Part shown: positions 35,744 to 47,128 of the stretch, piece after piece
Layout: the number at the start of each line of letters is the position of its first letter
How positions within the stretch are numbered: position 1 is the stretch's first letter
Source of the DNA: Polyporus tsugae
Lineage: Eukaryota; Basidiomycota; Agaricomycetes; Polyporales; Polyporaceae
Length of the DNA: 64,000 nucleotides
Assembly: GCA_024305745.1 (NCBI GenBank)
Contig: JAHRBS010000001.1
Span: 2,356,001-2,420,000 of the forward strand
Reading direction: 5' to 3'
Position numbers and translations under genes: made by a program
Notes under the pieces: generated by a model
The model's database searches: none
What the model was told of the DNA's origin: nothing
The model's input: only the letters and a program-made list of their open reading frames with translations

Positions 35744-38207
35744 GGTGGGATGCTGAAGGGATGAGGACGGTCAGTGGTCAATGATAAATGATAAGACGTA
35801 GAAAGACTGACGTCATCAAAGGTTTTCAGCGCAGCGCGCTACTCTGGCGCCTACAGGCTACAGTGAGCTACTTACCCTGCCATGACCGCCATGCTCGAGG
35901 GACAATGTCTTTCGCCTGCAGCTCCTCCATCTGTTGAGGAACCACCCTACACCCACCATTTCTCTACTCTAGACTTCATTGACACAACATGAAGTGCGGC
36001 AAATTGAATTGCAAGAGACCACCCCATCTGCTCATGCAGTTCGTCAACTCCCAGGCTTCGTTCTCTGCGAGTAGGCGAGTCTCACTCCGTTAATGCGTGT
36101 TCGTCCCATCCCGACATATTTGTGATAGGTTTCTTTCTACTCAGTTTACATCTTTTCTTGCTGCATGTGACCATTCCACTCCGTTGCCAGTGCCCTTGGT
36201 ACCCAATCGCTGAACTTCTACACAGGACCTCCGCCGGATGCCGGTGGGAAGCCCTCGACCTCACGACCAAGCAGAAGGATAGCCAGGATACGTTTGGTCC
36301 GTATCGCGTGTCGTACAAGGCAAAAGTCGACGGGCGGGTGGCTGCGGGTGGCTAGTGCATCGTCACTGGGTCAATGCATGTCCTGCCTTATCAGTGTATC
36401 GCGGCTCCTTCCCCTTATAGCTTGTAGGTCCATATGTTCAGTACTACCCCTCACCACCCTCGTCTCAGCTGACGCAATCCTTTCGTCACTGTTGCAGTAG
36501 GAAATGTTGTCAAGATCGCCCAGCTTATGGCTCGTACGCCTGGACTCCCTGCCGCCTTGCCTGAGCGGATGCGATCCAGACGCGGCGGCGTTGCCATGTT
36601 GTCCAGTGGAACCTGCGTTATCTAGCTTGCGATTGCGGATTCGTGGGCGTCGTCGGCTTGGCCTACCTCTATGACTTTGGGGAGACGGGGGACGGACAAA
36701 TCTCGTCTTCTCTCGTTATGAAGAACGTTCTACCCGCTGTCTGAATAGTGCTGCGGACGGATTCTTGTCCTCGAACTTCAAGACTAACGGTGGGCGAGTC
36801 GCTTCGGCAATCCGACAGAGATGTCGTCGTCGTACGTGCCCATGATGATTAGATATGTAAGATGCTAAATACGCCGTACAGGTGGTAATGCGAACAGTCG
36901 AGGTGGTTGTGCGACATGAGGTGTAGACCTTCCCCTCTTTGCCCAACTTAGATGTCGAAAAACCCGGCCTCAGTGCCGTCTTATGGCGTACCCAACGCCC
37001 AGATCGTAACGGCTTGCCCTCCCTTTTCGGAGATGTGGTTCTCCGATGATCAAGCTGACAGACACGTGAATCGACACATTGGAGTTAGATCGTTCCTCGG
37101 AACGGATTCGGACATGCACATGGTCCAGGTCGTGCCTTTGACTGAAGTCAGAAATCCTGGAGAGTTCCAGAAGTGACGGGGTGCGCGATAGTCCTTCGCT
37201 TCGTTGTACTATTTGGTGACAGCATGTTGACCATTGTCGTATGGCAGATCATGAGAGAGGGCACTGGCTTGTCTGCCCTCAAGCACAAGGACGTTTGCGC
37301 GTAGCATATGGCCGGTCCCGGTTGTCACTGCTGGAGAGCTTCTTCTGCACAGCCCACCTGAGGAAGCAGAGGTTTCTTTTGTTTCCCGTACGGGGACGGC
37401 TGTCAGACCGCCCAGTCACTGACCGATCTGATTTAGTCCGCCCCGTCATGGATGGCGTTTCGCTCGCCGCGAAGGGTCGACGCGTGGTGCGAAAAGTCCA
37501 GAAGCGATAGCTTTCAGAGCATTGTCACGTCCTTGTTGTGCAAGACGTAAACTTCCGGTCTCCAGGGCGTGCTACCCCGGTTCCACAAGCAGCTGTATCG
37601 CGGTGGAAATGCGGACGGAACATTGCCACCCGCGCGCCTTAACACACTGCGCGGTTTCCCATACGCCCACACACCTTCGCGCCGACCAGAAGTGATCGCG
37701 AACGTCTCTGAACAACGCCGTTGCCACCACCCCCTCGACTGACAGTCTTGTCCTCGTCCGCCGTCGATTGGCTGGTCGGTGACCGGGGCACGCATTGTAC
37801 TCCCGCTGGGGATCGTGTATTGCCGTCGCTAGAATATTATCCATGCCGTATTAGCTGTCGGGCCACAGTCACTGCCATTACGCATAACGAGACCAGAATG
37901 ACATTCTTTGGCCCCGATCGACGTCGCATACGGTGACAGAGACCTCGAGGAAGCGATGGTCCCCCCTCTCAGGCTGTTGACTTTCTACCGGCAGACAATA
38001 GGGTTTTGTAAGTGGGATTCGGACATGTCATACGTTGCGAAGCAAATCATGAAGACGTCCGGCTCGAGGGGTGGACACAGGTATGGTCGACTCCGGCCGC
38101 ATGGTTCATGTTTCGGCCCTTGGTGGATTCAGGACAAAGCTATTGATATTGGCACAGAGCGACATGACGGTAATGTAGGCAAACAACAAGGCCTGCCAGC
38201 ACGTCCT
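35744..38207. other. Gene-free stretch of 2.5 kb with a repeat relic
   Basis: No gene recognised. Two plus-strand open frames (36952-37176 and 37241-37510) have no family. The middle carries one copy of the interspersed repeat described separately. Confidence 0.5.
36390..36930 (+). repeat. Interspersed degenerate repeat, copy 1
   Basis: Colinear, same-orientation similarity to 57285-57800: both contain GCTTGTAGGTCCATATGTTC near the start, a CTTGGCC/CCTGGCC-(TAC/CGT)CTCTAT block, GACGGA-C-AATCTCGTC-like text, and GTACGTGCCCATG followed by TGATTAGAT and a CTAAATACG(C/G)C-like motif. The last part also matches 49024 onward. No coding capacity or terminal repeats were found. Confidence 0.55.
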
Positions 38208-39555
38208 TCACTCCGAGGGCGGGGTGGGAAGGGCAGAAGTCTTGGTTGCGGTCCAGTAGAGAGTACGACAGAGGTGGCGACAGGCACGATAGAGCCTCGG
38301 TATCCCAGACTCGCCCTTGTACACCACGCGAGAGCGCAGAGCCCGGCGAGTAAGAGAACCCCGTAGCTGTTCGAACCGTGCAAAGGCTTCGTCGACAGAA
38401 GGCCTTTGACCCGGATCACGTTGTGTCATCTCAGACAGGAGAGGCCCCAGAAAGTCGAAGTAACGACTCTTCTGCGAAAGCCACGATACGTTAGCGAGAC
38501 TCGCGTGTGAACGAAACCTCACTCACTCCCAGAAATTGGTTATGAAGCAGATTACCGAGACAGTAGACGTCAATCTTGTACGGGTCTCGTAAGACAGCAG
38601 GCTCCTCGTACTCAGGGACAGTCTTGTCGCCTCCGAAAGATACATGAATCAATGGTGAAGCGTCTGGTGGGCGACAAAGTATTGAAAGACCGAAATCGAT
38701 GTAATAATATTTGGTAGGATGCGATGTCCGAGTGAGTTGAGTGACTCGGCGTTTGAAGTCGTAACTCCTGTGGGGACGAACGGGGTGGGGAGGTTCCGAG
38801 AAAAGAGGAGCAGGATCCATCATGAGATTGTTGATGTGAATATCACTGCACGATGTTCATGAGACGACTGCTTGGCGCGTAAAGGTGGGACTCATACCAA
38901 TGTGCAAGATTGTGACGATGCAGAAACTGAAGACCCTATTGTGACATGGCACATGAGCGCGACTTTGCAAACCGCATGGACCGGACGTACCTCAAAGAGC
39001 TGACGGATACACTCAACGCCTTCACCGACAGTGGCAAACCTAACCCCGTTGATGCGCATGAAGTACGGCATCACCAAGATAATGATATCCTTGTCCAAAG
39101 GCGACTGAAGGACATCGTAGACGGGGGCCACATGATTGTGCGGATCACTGGCCAGCGGGTCTGACATCGTGAACATGCGGTTGATCTCTTCTTCCCAGGG
39201 GCAGTTATACTTGTTAACCTGCTTGAGGACAACAATACGACCGTCGGAGGTGCGGACGGCGTCCATGACTTTGTTGCGCTAATGGGCATTATAGCGACAG
39301 ACAATCCTTAAAGCTGGCACGACTCACCAAGGCTCCCTTCCCGTCCTCACAGAAAAGAAAGTACTTATTAGATTTCAACCAGGAGGGCTCCCAATCCACT
39401 CGATAGCGTGGGCGCAGCATGTAACCCGACTCTTCAAGCCATGTTTGATGGTCTCGCCAGAAGTATTCGTCCTCGAAGAGGCCGCCAGGCATTACCATGT
39501 AGCTCAAAGGGTGTTGATGCGTGCTTGATGCTGGAACCTCGATGGATGGGAACAT
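38208..39555 (-). CDS. Atypical kinase-like protein K2 (HCD variant)
   Basis: Five exons (39555-39328, 39278-38991, 38935-38898, 38845 to the donor after LG near 38528, and the last exon to 38208) match the family layout. There is an N-terminal EYFWRDHQTWLEESGYMLRPRY box, then VVLKQVNK (beta3 lysine), a YDVLQSP hinge region, YYYIDFGLS (DFG), TVPEYEE in place of APE, DVYCLGNL and RDPGQRPSVDEAFARFE. No glycine-rich loop is visible. The catalytic HRD reads AHCDIHINN. The substrate and role are unknown; probably cytosolic. Closest relative here is the broken copy K4, with similar N-terminus and cores (DIHINNLMMDP in both). Confidence 0.75.
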
Positions 39556-40145
39556 CTTGACGGTTGAGAAGGAACGGCAGGAGGGAAAGTGAAAACATGG
39601 GAGGAGTGCAAGAGGGAAGGCTGGACCATCGGACGCACATCGCTCGGTCACTGGACGCCGTGGATAACCGCCCAAATCCCACGGCTTTCGCATGGCACCC
39701 ACAACATTGATACCGATCGCACGGTACACCTTGCCGCATTTGGCAGCACGACAAGCGCACAACGTTCAAGCGCAAGCCTGAGCGTTATCCAAGTCCTTAA
39801 GTTGCTCGACCTATCGCACTATTTTCTAATTTCATTACGACGACTTCTCGCATGTGCGGCATTCCATACCTGCGAACCATGATGTGCGTGCAGCACCGGG
39901 GTCGTAATTTGAGAGAGAATCAGCATCGCGCCGGCCTAGGATCACCGCGCAGAACGGGGGCGAGCCGGAAGTGGGCAAGGTGGGGTTAGAGGTGAAGGGG
40001 TAAGGCGTCGAAGACGACATCTTCCGCCAAAGGATACAATACTGATATAGTTAATAATACACAGCGACATAAGATGGGCTCGACGCGCAGGCAGATAAGT
40101 ACGCCCGTCAACCATGCCCACTGAGCGTCCCAGGGCGACACGTCA
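39556..40145. other. Intergenic region
   Basis: 590 bases upstream of K2. About 39660-39760 resembles 44755-44860 (shared GCCCAAATCCCACG-like start). A minus-strand open frame at 39835-40020 has no recognised family. Confidence 0.4.
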
Positions 40146-40707
40146 TCACGTTGAAGATACGTCTACAGGACAGGCGATGAGAAAGCGTGGGGACACATCG
40201 CGCCAAAGCCGACGTCTTACCTTCCACCTTCGGGGCTTCCTTATCGATAGTTTGGACCGCACCCAACTCTCCTAGGACGTTCGCCAAGTGCTCCCGCGTT
40301 AGTGCAGAGTCCTGTCGACCGTGGTCGTCAGCAAAGTACAATTTCGCGGACAAGGCTGGAGTCGTACCGCAGTTGCCGCAAGGAACTGGACGAAAGCTTC
40401 AGTCTCCTTCTCCCACTTTCGAACTTGCTCCGCCAAGGCAGCAAGTTCGCAGAGGTAACGTTTGACATCGGCCGGAAGATCGATGCTAACCCATAAATTA
40501 CTGAGGGCGTGTTGTGATGACTCGCGAGGGAGATTGTACATACGCTTCCAAGATTTGCTCGATCTCTTCGAGGGAGGGGTCTACGTCGGCCTCAGCCTCA
40601 ATCAGCTTGCGCAATTGAGCAGGTAGGACGTCCGGGTTGACCATCTCGAGCGGCGAGGAGGAAACTGGAACAGGAAGTACAACGGCGTCGGAGGTGGTTC
40701 GAGCCAT
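40146..40707 (-). CDS. Small coiled-coil protein S1
   Basis: Four exons from the ATG at 40707 (exon 1 40707-40544; exon 2 from 40486) to a TGA at 40146 encode an acidic, helical protein of about 130 residues. Pattern: LPAQLRKLIEAEADVDPSL in exon 1, then LPADVKRYLCELAALAEQVR-KWEKE in exon 2. It is a paralogue of the gene at 58552-59137, which has LPPRLRALLEQDDEVDLS and LPEETMREVSALAEEAED-AWEKK at the same places and the same intron positions. No known domain is recognised. Both copies lie beside kinase-like genes. Confidence 0.65.
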
Positions 40708-41697
40708 GGGTAAGCGGAGAACTCGAGTGGTTTGAAGGGGCTACGGGTTGCGATAGTGAACGCGCTTCACCCTTTCCGTCGCATTGCTGATATATCGGTG
40801 ACCTGACGACTGCTGGAACGAACGGTTGGGAATTGGAAATAGATGTTTGGAAGCTCGGGATCATAGGCGCACGGATGCCCTTAGCTATTGTTCCGGAGAC
40901 GGACAAAGGCATGTGCGCCAAGTGTTGTTGAGCTCGCGCTGTGCGACATTCGAAAGGGGGTTACGAACCTGGGGCTATGGTAAGACCAACAGAAGCTGCA
41001 CAACCCTACAAGCAACACGCCGTCACTTGCGTAAGTGTACGCTTTCTGCTGGAACACGGAAGACTCACCGGGTGACTAGGCCGAATCAAAGAGGACGGGA
41101 GGAAGACGTTGCTTCTCGACCAGCGCATTCCCAGGTTTTCCGATGGCGATATGGGTAGCACTGCCGATGACATGTGCTGAGATCCTACAAACTCAAAGAC
41201 AATTGAGCAACGCGAGAACCACCATCGTCAAAGCGCCAGTGATAGCTAGAACAACGTTGTCGCCTTATAGTAGGGCAACGGCGATGTTTTCAGGTCCGAG
41301 TTGTCGGACGTTTAGGTACGGCAGATTTCCCTCTAGCTGCGATTGTTACTCGGTTCAGTGATCAGTCGATAGTCGCTAGCCGAGGGATGAACTGCAAGTA
41401 CTCACCGCTCATCATTGATGATACTTGTCATCAGAGGAGCCACACGTGGACCCACATTCTATCCGGCATGCGGATGCCTTTGTTCTAAGTATACAGCGGG
41501 AATGTGTTTCCAGGTCGGACACGTTGCTAACCCCCTGGGAATGGGGACGTCTCGCGAGAGTATGACAATGGACAGGTATCGATGCAACCGCGTCACTGGT
41601 CTCGGGTGAAGGAGCGACAGTTGGTGGATTCCCGTGGGGTATACAGAGAATCGACAGCAATACGACAGACAATACAAGAGCAAAAAAATAGCAGCAG
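40708..41697. other. Intergenic region with duplicated 3' flank of K3
   Basis: No gene recognised. The part next to the K3 stop (about 41600-41697) resembles the flank of K7 near 63480-63569 (both contain GGATTC-C-(G/T)GGGGTATAC-like text), so the K3/K7 duplication included 3' flanking DNA. Confidence 0.45.
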
Positions 41698-43048
41698 TTA
41701 TGACAAGCGGGCATGAGAGGGGACGGGTACCGCGGGCTTGCGCGAAACGACATAGCGGATCGTACGAAAGATGTGACGCGTGTTGCGATACCAGCCCACT
41801 ACTGGTTCTTCGTCGATACGAACCGGACGTGACCGCAAAGTCCAAAATCGGACATGCTTCAGTAGTTCGTCGAACCGACGGACTACCTCATCTATCGCCG
41901 GCCTCCTCGAGGGGTCGGGCTGGATCATATCTCGCACGAGGGGGGCCAAAAACTCCATGCCATGGTAGCTCTGAGTGGAAGGAAGCTCAGTCAGTACATG
42001 CTAAGTGGCGAAGGTATCTGCGCACCTCCAGGATCATCTGCTTGACCATGTTTCCCACATAGTATACATCGGTTGGAAATGGGTCGAGCAGTTCCCCATG
42101 CCAGTTCTTGAACTCAGGGACAGACTTGTCTCCGCCTCGGATGGGGTGTTCGCGCGGCGGGCCATCCTCAGGATTGTACCGCCTCGATAGACCGAAATCG
42201 ATAAAGTAGTACCTCACAGGATGCGCAGTACGCGTTGAGTGCTTGGAAGAACCTTGATAGTCGAGAGATTTCTTGGGCGTTCGGGGGTGAAACATCCGGG
42301 GATACATGGGCCGAGGATCGAACAGGATGTTGGTGTCCGTGCAGTCTCTGCTCGTGTATGACTTAGTCACTGCCGGAGCTACAATGTTCATATTCTGGAC
42401 ACACCTGTGCGCTACGTGCAATTCGTGCAGATATTGCAGCCCCTGGGAATATTGGATCAGTGGAGGTAAGGAGACGGAGCGACAACGTTACCTCAAAGAT
42501 TTGCCGTATGAAAGATAAAACTTCACCGACCGTCTGCCAAGAGGGGTCGTTGCATGCCCGAAGGAGAGGTAGAACCATGATGGTGAAATTTGGCTCGTCC
42601 GAGACACTAAAAACGTCGAGTACGGGCACAGAATGGTTGCGGGGGTCGGAACGGAGCGGTTCTGAAGAGAGATACTGGGAGATCTCGACCTCGAGAGGGT
42701 TGCGCTCGCTGTCGACTAGTTTCAGCACGACGAGAGAGTTGTCAGAGATGCGGACAGCATCCAGGATATACGCCGACTGAATTGCAATGTCAGCAGCTTC
42801 ACAAACGGGGAAGCATGTTCGAAACGCACAAGTGCTGCGTGCCAATCCTCAAAGTCGGACCGAAACTTGTCAGGATGTGCTTTCCAGGATGGTTTCCAAC
42901 CGGGCCTATAACGAGGACGAAGCATGTAACCGCGTTCTGCCAACCATTCCTGATGATCGCGCCACCATGCTTCAGGCCTGGGAAGCTCAGAATCACGACG
43001 AATACTGCGAGGTGAAATAGTGTGTGGTTCTTCAGTATCCTCTTCCAT
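41698..43048 (-). CDS. Atypical kinase-like protein K3
   Basis: Five exons in the family pattern, from the ATG at 43048 to a TAA at 41698. Key parts: AWWRDHQEWLAERGYMLRPRY, LVVLKLVDS (beta3 lysine), FIRQIFE-GLQYLHELHVAHRDCTDTNI (intact HRD, Asn at the metal site), YYFIDFGLSRRY (DFG), KSVPEFKN, TDVYYVGNM and IQPDPSRRPAIDEVVRRFDELL. It has all three catalytic motifs, so activity is possible despite the absent glycine loop. The long basic C-tail (YRNTRHIFRTIRYVVSRK) is shared with K7. It is divergent from the helical gene at 43490. Confidence 0.75.
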
Positions 43049-43489
43049 AGAGAATGGAGGGAGGGGAAGGCGGGACGGAGGGGAACCTGGAGACGGGGGA
43101 AGGGTGCGGTGGGGGCAAACGGGCAGAGGCAGACTCGGAGGCCGGCGGACCCGGCGCCTCCCTGCACCGGTGACGCCCACAGAACAAGGACAATAACGTT
43201 ATGCAACGTTATGTAACGTCGGCCGCGCTCAGCAATCGTTGGCAGTACTCGTACTCTGCGACCATCTAGCCACGAGATCTAACTACCGGTCTGGCGTATT
43301 CCCAAACTACCGATTCTCTCGCGCGGCACACACTATATAAGCACTCCAGCAGCATGACGATCTGCCACACACTGGCAGAGCCTGTGCCATCCCTCAACTC
43401 GCTTCCCGAGGAGTCACCTCACGACGGCCGCTCTCCCCTCCCGCCCATCCTTGTCTTCGCTTCATTCAGTCCCCTCTTTCTCGTCCATC
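43049..43489. promoter_or_regulatory. Divergent promoter, K3 / helical gene H1
   Basis: 441 bases between two start codons. It contains a plus-strand TATATAAG at 43334-43341, about 150 bases upstream of the H1 ATG, followed by a C/T-rich leader. The K3 side has no clear TATA. Confidence 0.55.
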
Positions 43490-44438
43490 ATGGAGGCTAT
43501 TGACATCGAGATGCTTGAACGCATCGTCGGCGACATCTCTCATACGGGTCCGGCTGTCACAGGATTACTCGCGTTCATATCCAAGCACGTCGACAAGAAA
43601 AAGATGACGGAGATGTTGCAAACTGGTGAACACCAGCTTCATCTGGCCAGCATAATCCTCGAACACAAGCATGTCAAGAAACTCCTCGGGTCCAACCACG
43701 AGCAGTTGAAGGAGAATTACGCCCAGTGAGTTTTCTGCAGATCTACTTGTTGACATTATCCTGTTATTATCACTCACGCCGCACGCGTCGTCCTATCAGA
43801 CTCCACGAAACGCGAAATGACTATGAAAACAACTTGAAATCTCTACAGAACAAGAATCTCTGGAAGAAGTTTGTAGCCTCCAGGAAGGTTTCTTCATGGG
43901 TACGCGACTCCATCGCTTACAAGCACAACGTCATCGTAAGTACCATTGTGCCAAGGTCATGTATCTGGTGTGCTGACACGTACACCGCGCACTGGCAGAG
44001 ACAATCCGACTGGGCCAAGCTCGGACTTGTCTTAAGAGACGGCAAGCTCATCCCAATCAAGCAGACCCTCGGATCTCCGTCAGAGCAGACCCTCGTGGCT
44101 CCCGCTTCGCGCAAAACTGACAAGGCAGTCGATAAAGAGGATGTCGACGATGAATCCGGTTCGTTTTCATGTTCCGCTAGTCAGAAGGACGGATAGCACT
44201 CACCCAGCGTGACCAGATAGTGAATTGTGCCCCTCGCTACCGTATGTCCGCTTCGACGACATCCCGATTGACGAAGCTTATGAGATGCAGGACTTAATGT
44301 CAGGTATGTGCTGGCATCTTTTCTCCATAGTGGTATCGACTGACCTGTCGTCAAGATAGCTCAGGTCCTTCAGTACCGCCGAAGAGGGTGCGCTTTAGCA
44401 AGCTTTTGAAAGGCAAAGCACGCGCGCAGCAGCCATGA
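43490..44438 (+). CDS. Small helical protein H1, partner in a divergent pair
   Basis: Five exons (first 43490-43725; last ending at the TGA at 44438) encode about 240 residues. The first 120 are strongly helical, with an amphipathic start (EMLERIVGDISHTGPAVTGL), a run of Lys/His-rich helices and a coiled-coil segment ENNLKSLQNKNLWKKF. The C-terminal half is acidic and Ser-rich, with VRFDDIPIDEAYEMQDLMS, and ends in a basic KRVRFSKLLKGKARAQ. I recognise no named family. An N-terminal helical bundle with a disordered tail is compatible with a scaffold or a HeLo-like membrane-active domain, but that is only inference. Confidence 0.65.
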
Positions 44439-45529
44439 CTCTACCCTACAACTGTCCCAGCTATTCTACACCGCAACACTGTATTTTCTACGATCCACTG
44501 TAGCAATGTGTTGGTTTGTTACTGTAATACTCCCACCGGGGAATGTGAACGCCCACGAGCCGACCTGGTATCAGCTTACCGAGATACGTCCTCCAGACGA
44601 TGAAGTGACATGTCATAGCGGCGGGGGAGACGGGGATAATACAACAGCCACAACGCGACCAAAGAAAGTACTTAGCTCTGAATCAGACAGCCACGACCCT
44701 TTTGTCCAAGGGAGATGCTGCTGTTCTGTTGGGAAAGTGGCACGAGGTAGTATTCGATAATTGCCCAAATCCCACGATTTCCCATGCAACCATAAACATC
44801 CACACCGACCACCGCGGTGCAGCCTGAGAGGCTGAACCCATTTCGCAGGCAGTGTCCCGAAACTGTCTGATTTGACACAGTATAGTATGCGGCATCTCCG
44901 TGCGAGGGTCGGGGTCGGAAGCGACACGACGGGTCAAATACCATTCGAAGTTCGAAGTCATACGGCTAGACCGCGACCCAATATCACGGCACGTTAGCTA
45001 ATGCCTGTCCTTGACGATGCCTAGACTGACGAACGAAGTCGTGTTAGACCTCGGGCTACAAGGCCTCAAGGGCGAGAAGCCGATGGTTGTGCAACTCAAG
45101 GGACCTTGGCAGTGCATGCGCACCGACGCATGGTTTACCCTGAGACTATCAGGTCCGACCGAATCCATCCCCGCTTTCCGCCGGTCACACACGCCCACAG
45201 ACTAGTCCCTCCTGGGGGGATAAGTAAAGGTTGTCATCCGAGCCACTGGCACATGAGGATGAACGGAACAACGAGAACCGGAGGGCACATGCCAGCCAAA
45301 CGGCGGATCAGGAGCGCATGCGTCGAGTGCGGGCCATAACACCGACTTGAGCTCAGGCTGCAGGTACATTCAAAGCAAAGATCAACAGTGGCATTACGGA
45401 ATACAAACGGACAGCAGACATGGTGTATGCAATGCCAGCACGCCTCTATGCGACATCATGAGGGGTGGTGAGGGCAGGTGTTCCGGCCGCCATCCAGAAG
45501 GCGGTTCTGAGGACGTGGCGACAGCCGCG
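44439..45529. other. Intergenic region
   Basis: 1.1 kb without a recognised gene. 44755-44860 resembles part of the K2 upstream region at 39660-39760, suggesting a rearranged duplication. Confidence 0.45.
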
Positions 45530-46696
45530 TTACAGTCTGCCTAACGCCAACTCATCCCGATACACCACGCGGGAACGTAAAGTTCGCTGCGAGAGCGAGG
45601 CACGCAGCTGTTCGAACTGTTCGAAGGCCATGTCGATCGACGGTCTTTCGGCCGGATCGTGTTGAACCATTTCAGCCACTACCGGCCTGAGAAACTCGAA
45701 ACTCTGGCTCTTCTACGATGGGGTTGGAGAACGTTAGCAATGCCCATGGGTTCCACAGATATTACACTTACATTTATGAAGTGTTCTCGGAGAATATTCC
45801 CCAGACAGTACACGTCAATCTTATAAGGGTCATATAGACCATGCGGATCCTTGTACTCAGGGACGGTCTTATCGCCCCCAATGTCAACACCGATGCGAGG
45901 AGAAGGATCCTCGGGAGGTAGTCTAGCTGACAGGCCGAAGTCAATGTAATAGTACCTGGTAGGATTGGACGTGCGAGTACGTGTCCTGATGGAACGCTTG
46001 AAGTCATAGCTCTTGTAGGAATGCGTAGGGTGAGGAATGTCCGAAAAAATGGGAGTTGGATCCATCATGAGGTTGTTGATGTGAATATCACTGTATAACA
46101 TCTAAGACGTCGCATTGGCCTGTTAGGAGCAAGCAAGACACTTACAGATGCGCAATGTGGTGATGATGGAGGAATTGCAGGCCCTGTTCATAACACATAG
46201 GATATTGAGCGTAAGCAAATGCATGGAGACGAAGCCGACACGTACCTCGAAAAGCTGCCGGAAGCACTCCGCAGCTTCCCCGATGGTAGCGAACTTGAGT
46301 GTGTTTATGCGTACCAAGTACGGTTGAGCTCCTCTTCGTCGGGGTATCTCGACTTGGAGACCTGCTTCAGAGCGACAATGCGCCCGTCGGGAGTGCGAAC
46401 AGCGTCCATGATAGTAGTGCGCTGTAGGAAATTGTAGGGGTTTGATAGTCCCGGAAGCTGGTACGGCTCACCAATGGAGATTGTCCATCCTCACACGAAA
46501 GGGGGTGCTTCTTCGACTTGAGCCAGGAGGGCTCCCAGTCGAGTCGATAACGGGGGCGCAGCATGTAACCAGAATCTGCCAGCCATGGTTGATGATCTCG
46601 CCAGAAGTATTCGTCCTTGAAGAGGCCACACCGAATAACAGCATTGCTTAGAGGGTGAGGTTGGGTCGCATCCTCGGCCTTCGAGGAGGGGGCCAT
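45530..46696 (-). pseudogene. Kinase-like copy K4, broken by an internal out-of-frame deletion
   Basis: Starts at an ATG at 46696 (MAPSSKAED, alignable with MFPSIEVPA of K2), keeps YFWRDHQPWLADSGYMLRPRY and IVALKQVSK. In K2 the text runs from EEEINR through about 37 residues to MPYFMRING. In K4, EEELNR is followed immediately by YLVRINTLKFATIGEAAECFRQLFE in another frame, so roughly 110 bases are lost and the frame is shifted, leading to a stop (TAA) within four codons. Downstream exons are still open: HLD in place of HRD (AHLDIHINNLMMD), YYYIDFGLSARL, DVYCLGNIL, and a final exon ending RVVYRDELALGRL at 45530. The loss covers helix C to the hinge. Confidence 0.75.
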
Positions 46697-47128
46697 CCTC
46701 GCACGGAGGGTGTCGGCACTGGGCAGCGGCTGGTGCGCAGCGGGCAGGCCGCCGAAGCGCCCGATTGTGGCTGAGATCACGATCATGGGAACCTCCACGC
46801 CACTGTACGCGTCCACGTCCTAATCTGAGGCTTCTCCTCTGTCTACCCTCCGGCCTCTCCACGACGAAGACTACCACGTCTTCCCAGTTGAGATCAGTTC
46901 CACGGTTCTCGATGACTATAGTATTGACAAGGTCGAATTAATGCAGTTCGTTAGCCAAGCACTGCGACCTGAGTGGGATCTGGTGTTCGAACCTGGGCCG
47001 ATTGGATCAGTACGTACAGTATCTGTCACAGAGTATGGATGCTCAATCTACTGACATCCACGCTCATTGTTCTTACGCACGTTAGCACCAGGGTTCCAAT
47101 CGCTACTCTGAAGCCCCCTCCAGTACCC
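46697..47128. other. Divergent intergenic region, K4 / F-box gene
   Basis: 432 bases. A plus-strand open block at about 46820-47010 reads as plausible protein (ending WDLVFEPGPIGS before a good GTACGT donor), but no phase-compatible acceptor joins it to the F-box exon. It could be a relic exon or 5' UTR with an upstream frame. Confidence 0.4.

Noticed and set aside
36952..37510. Two plus-strand frames possibly forming a gene
   Set aside because: Both start with ATG near acceptor-like sites, but there is no family, no consistent phase join and they adjoin a repeat relic.
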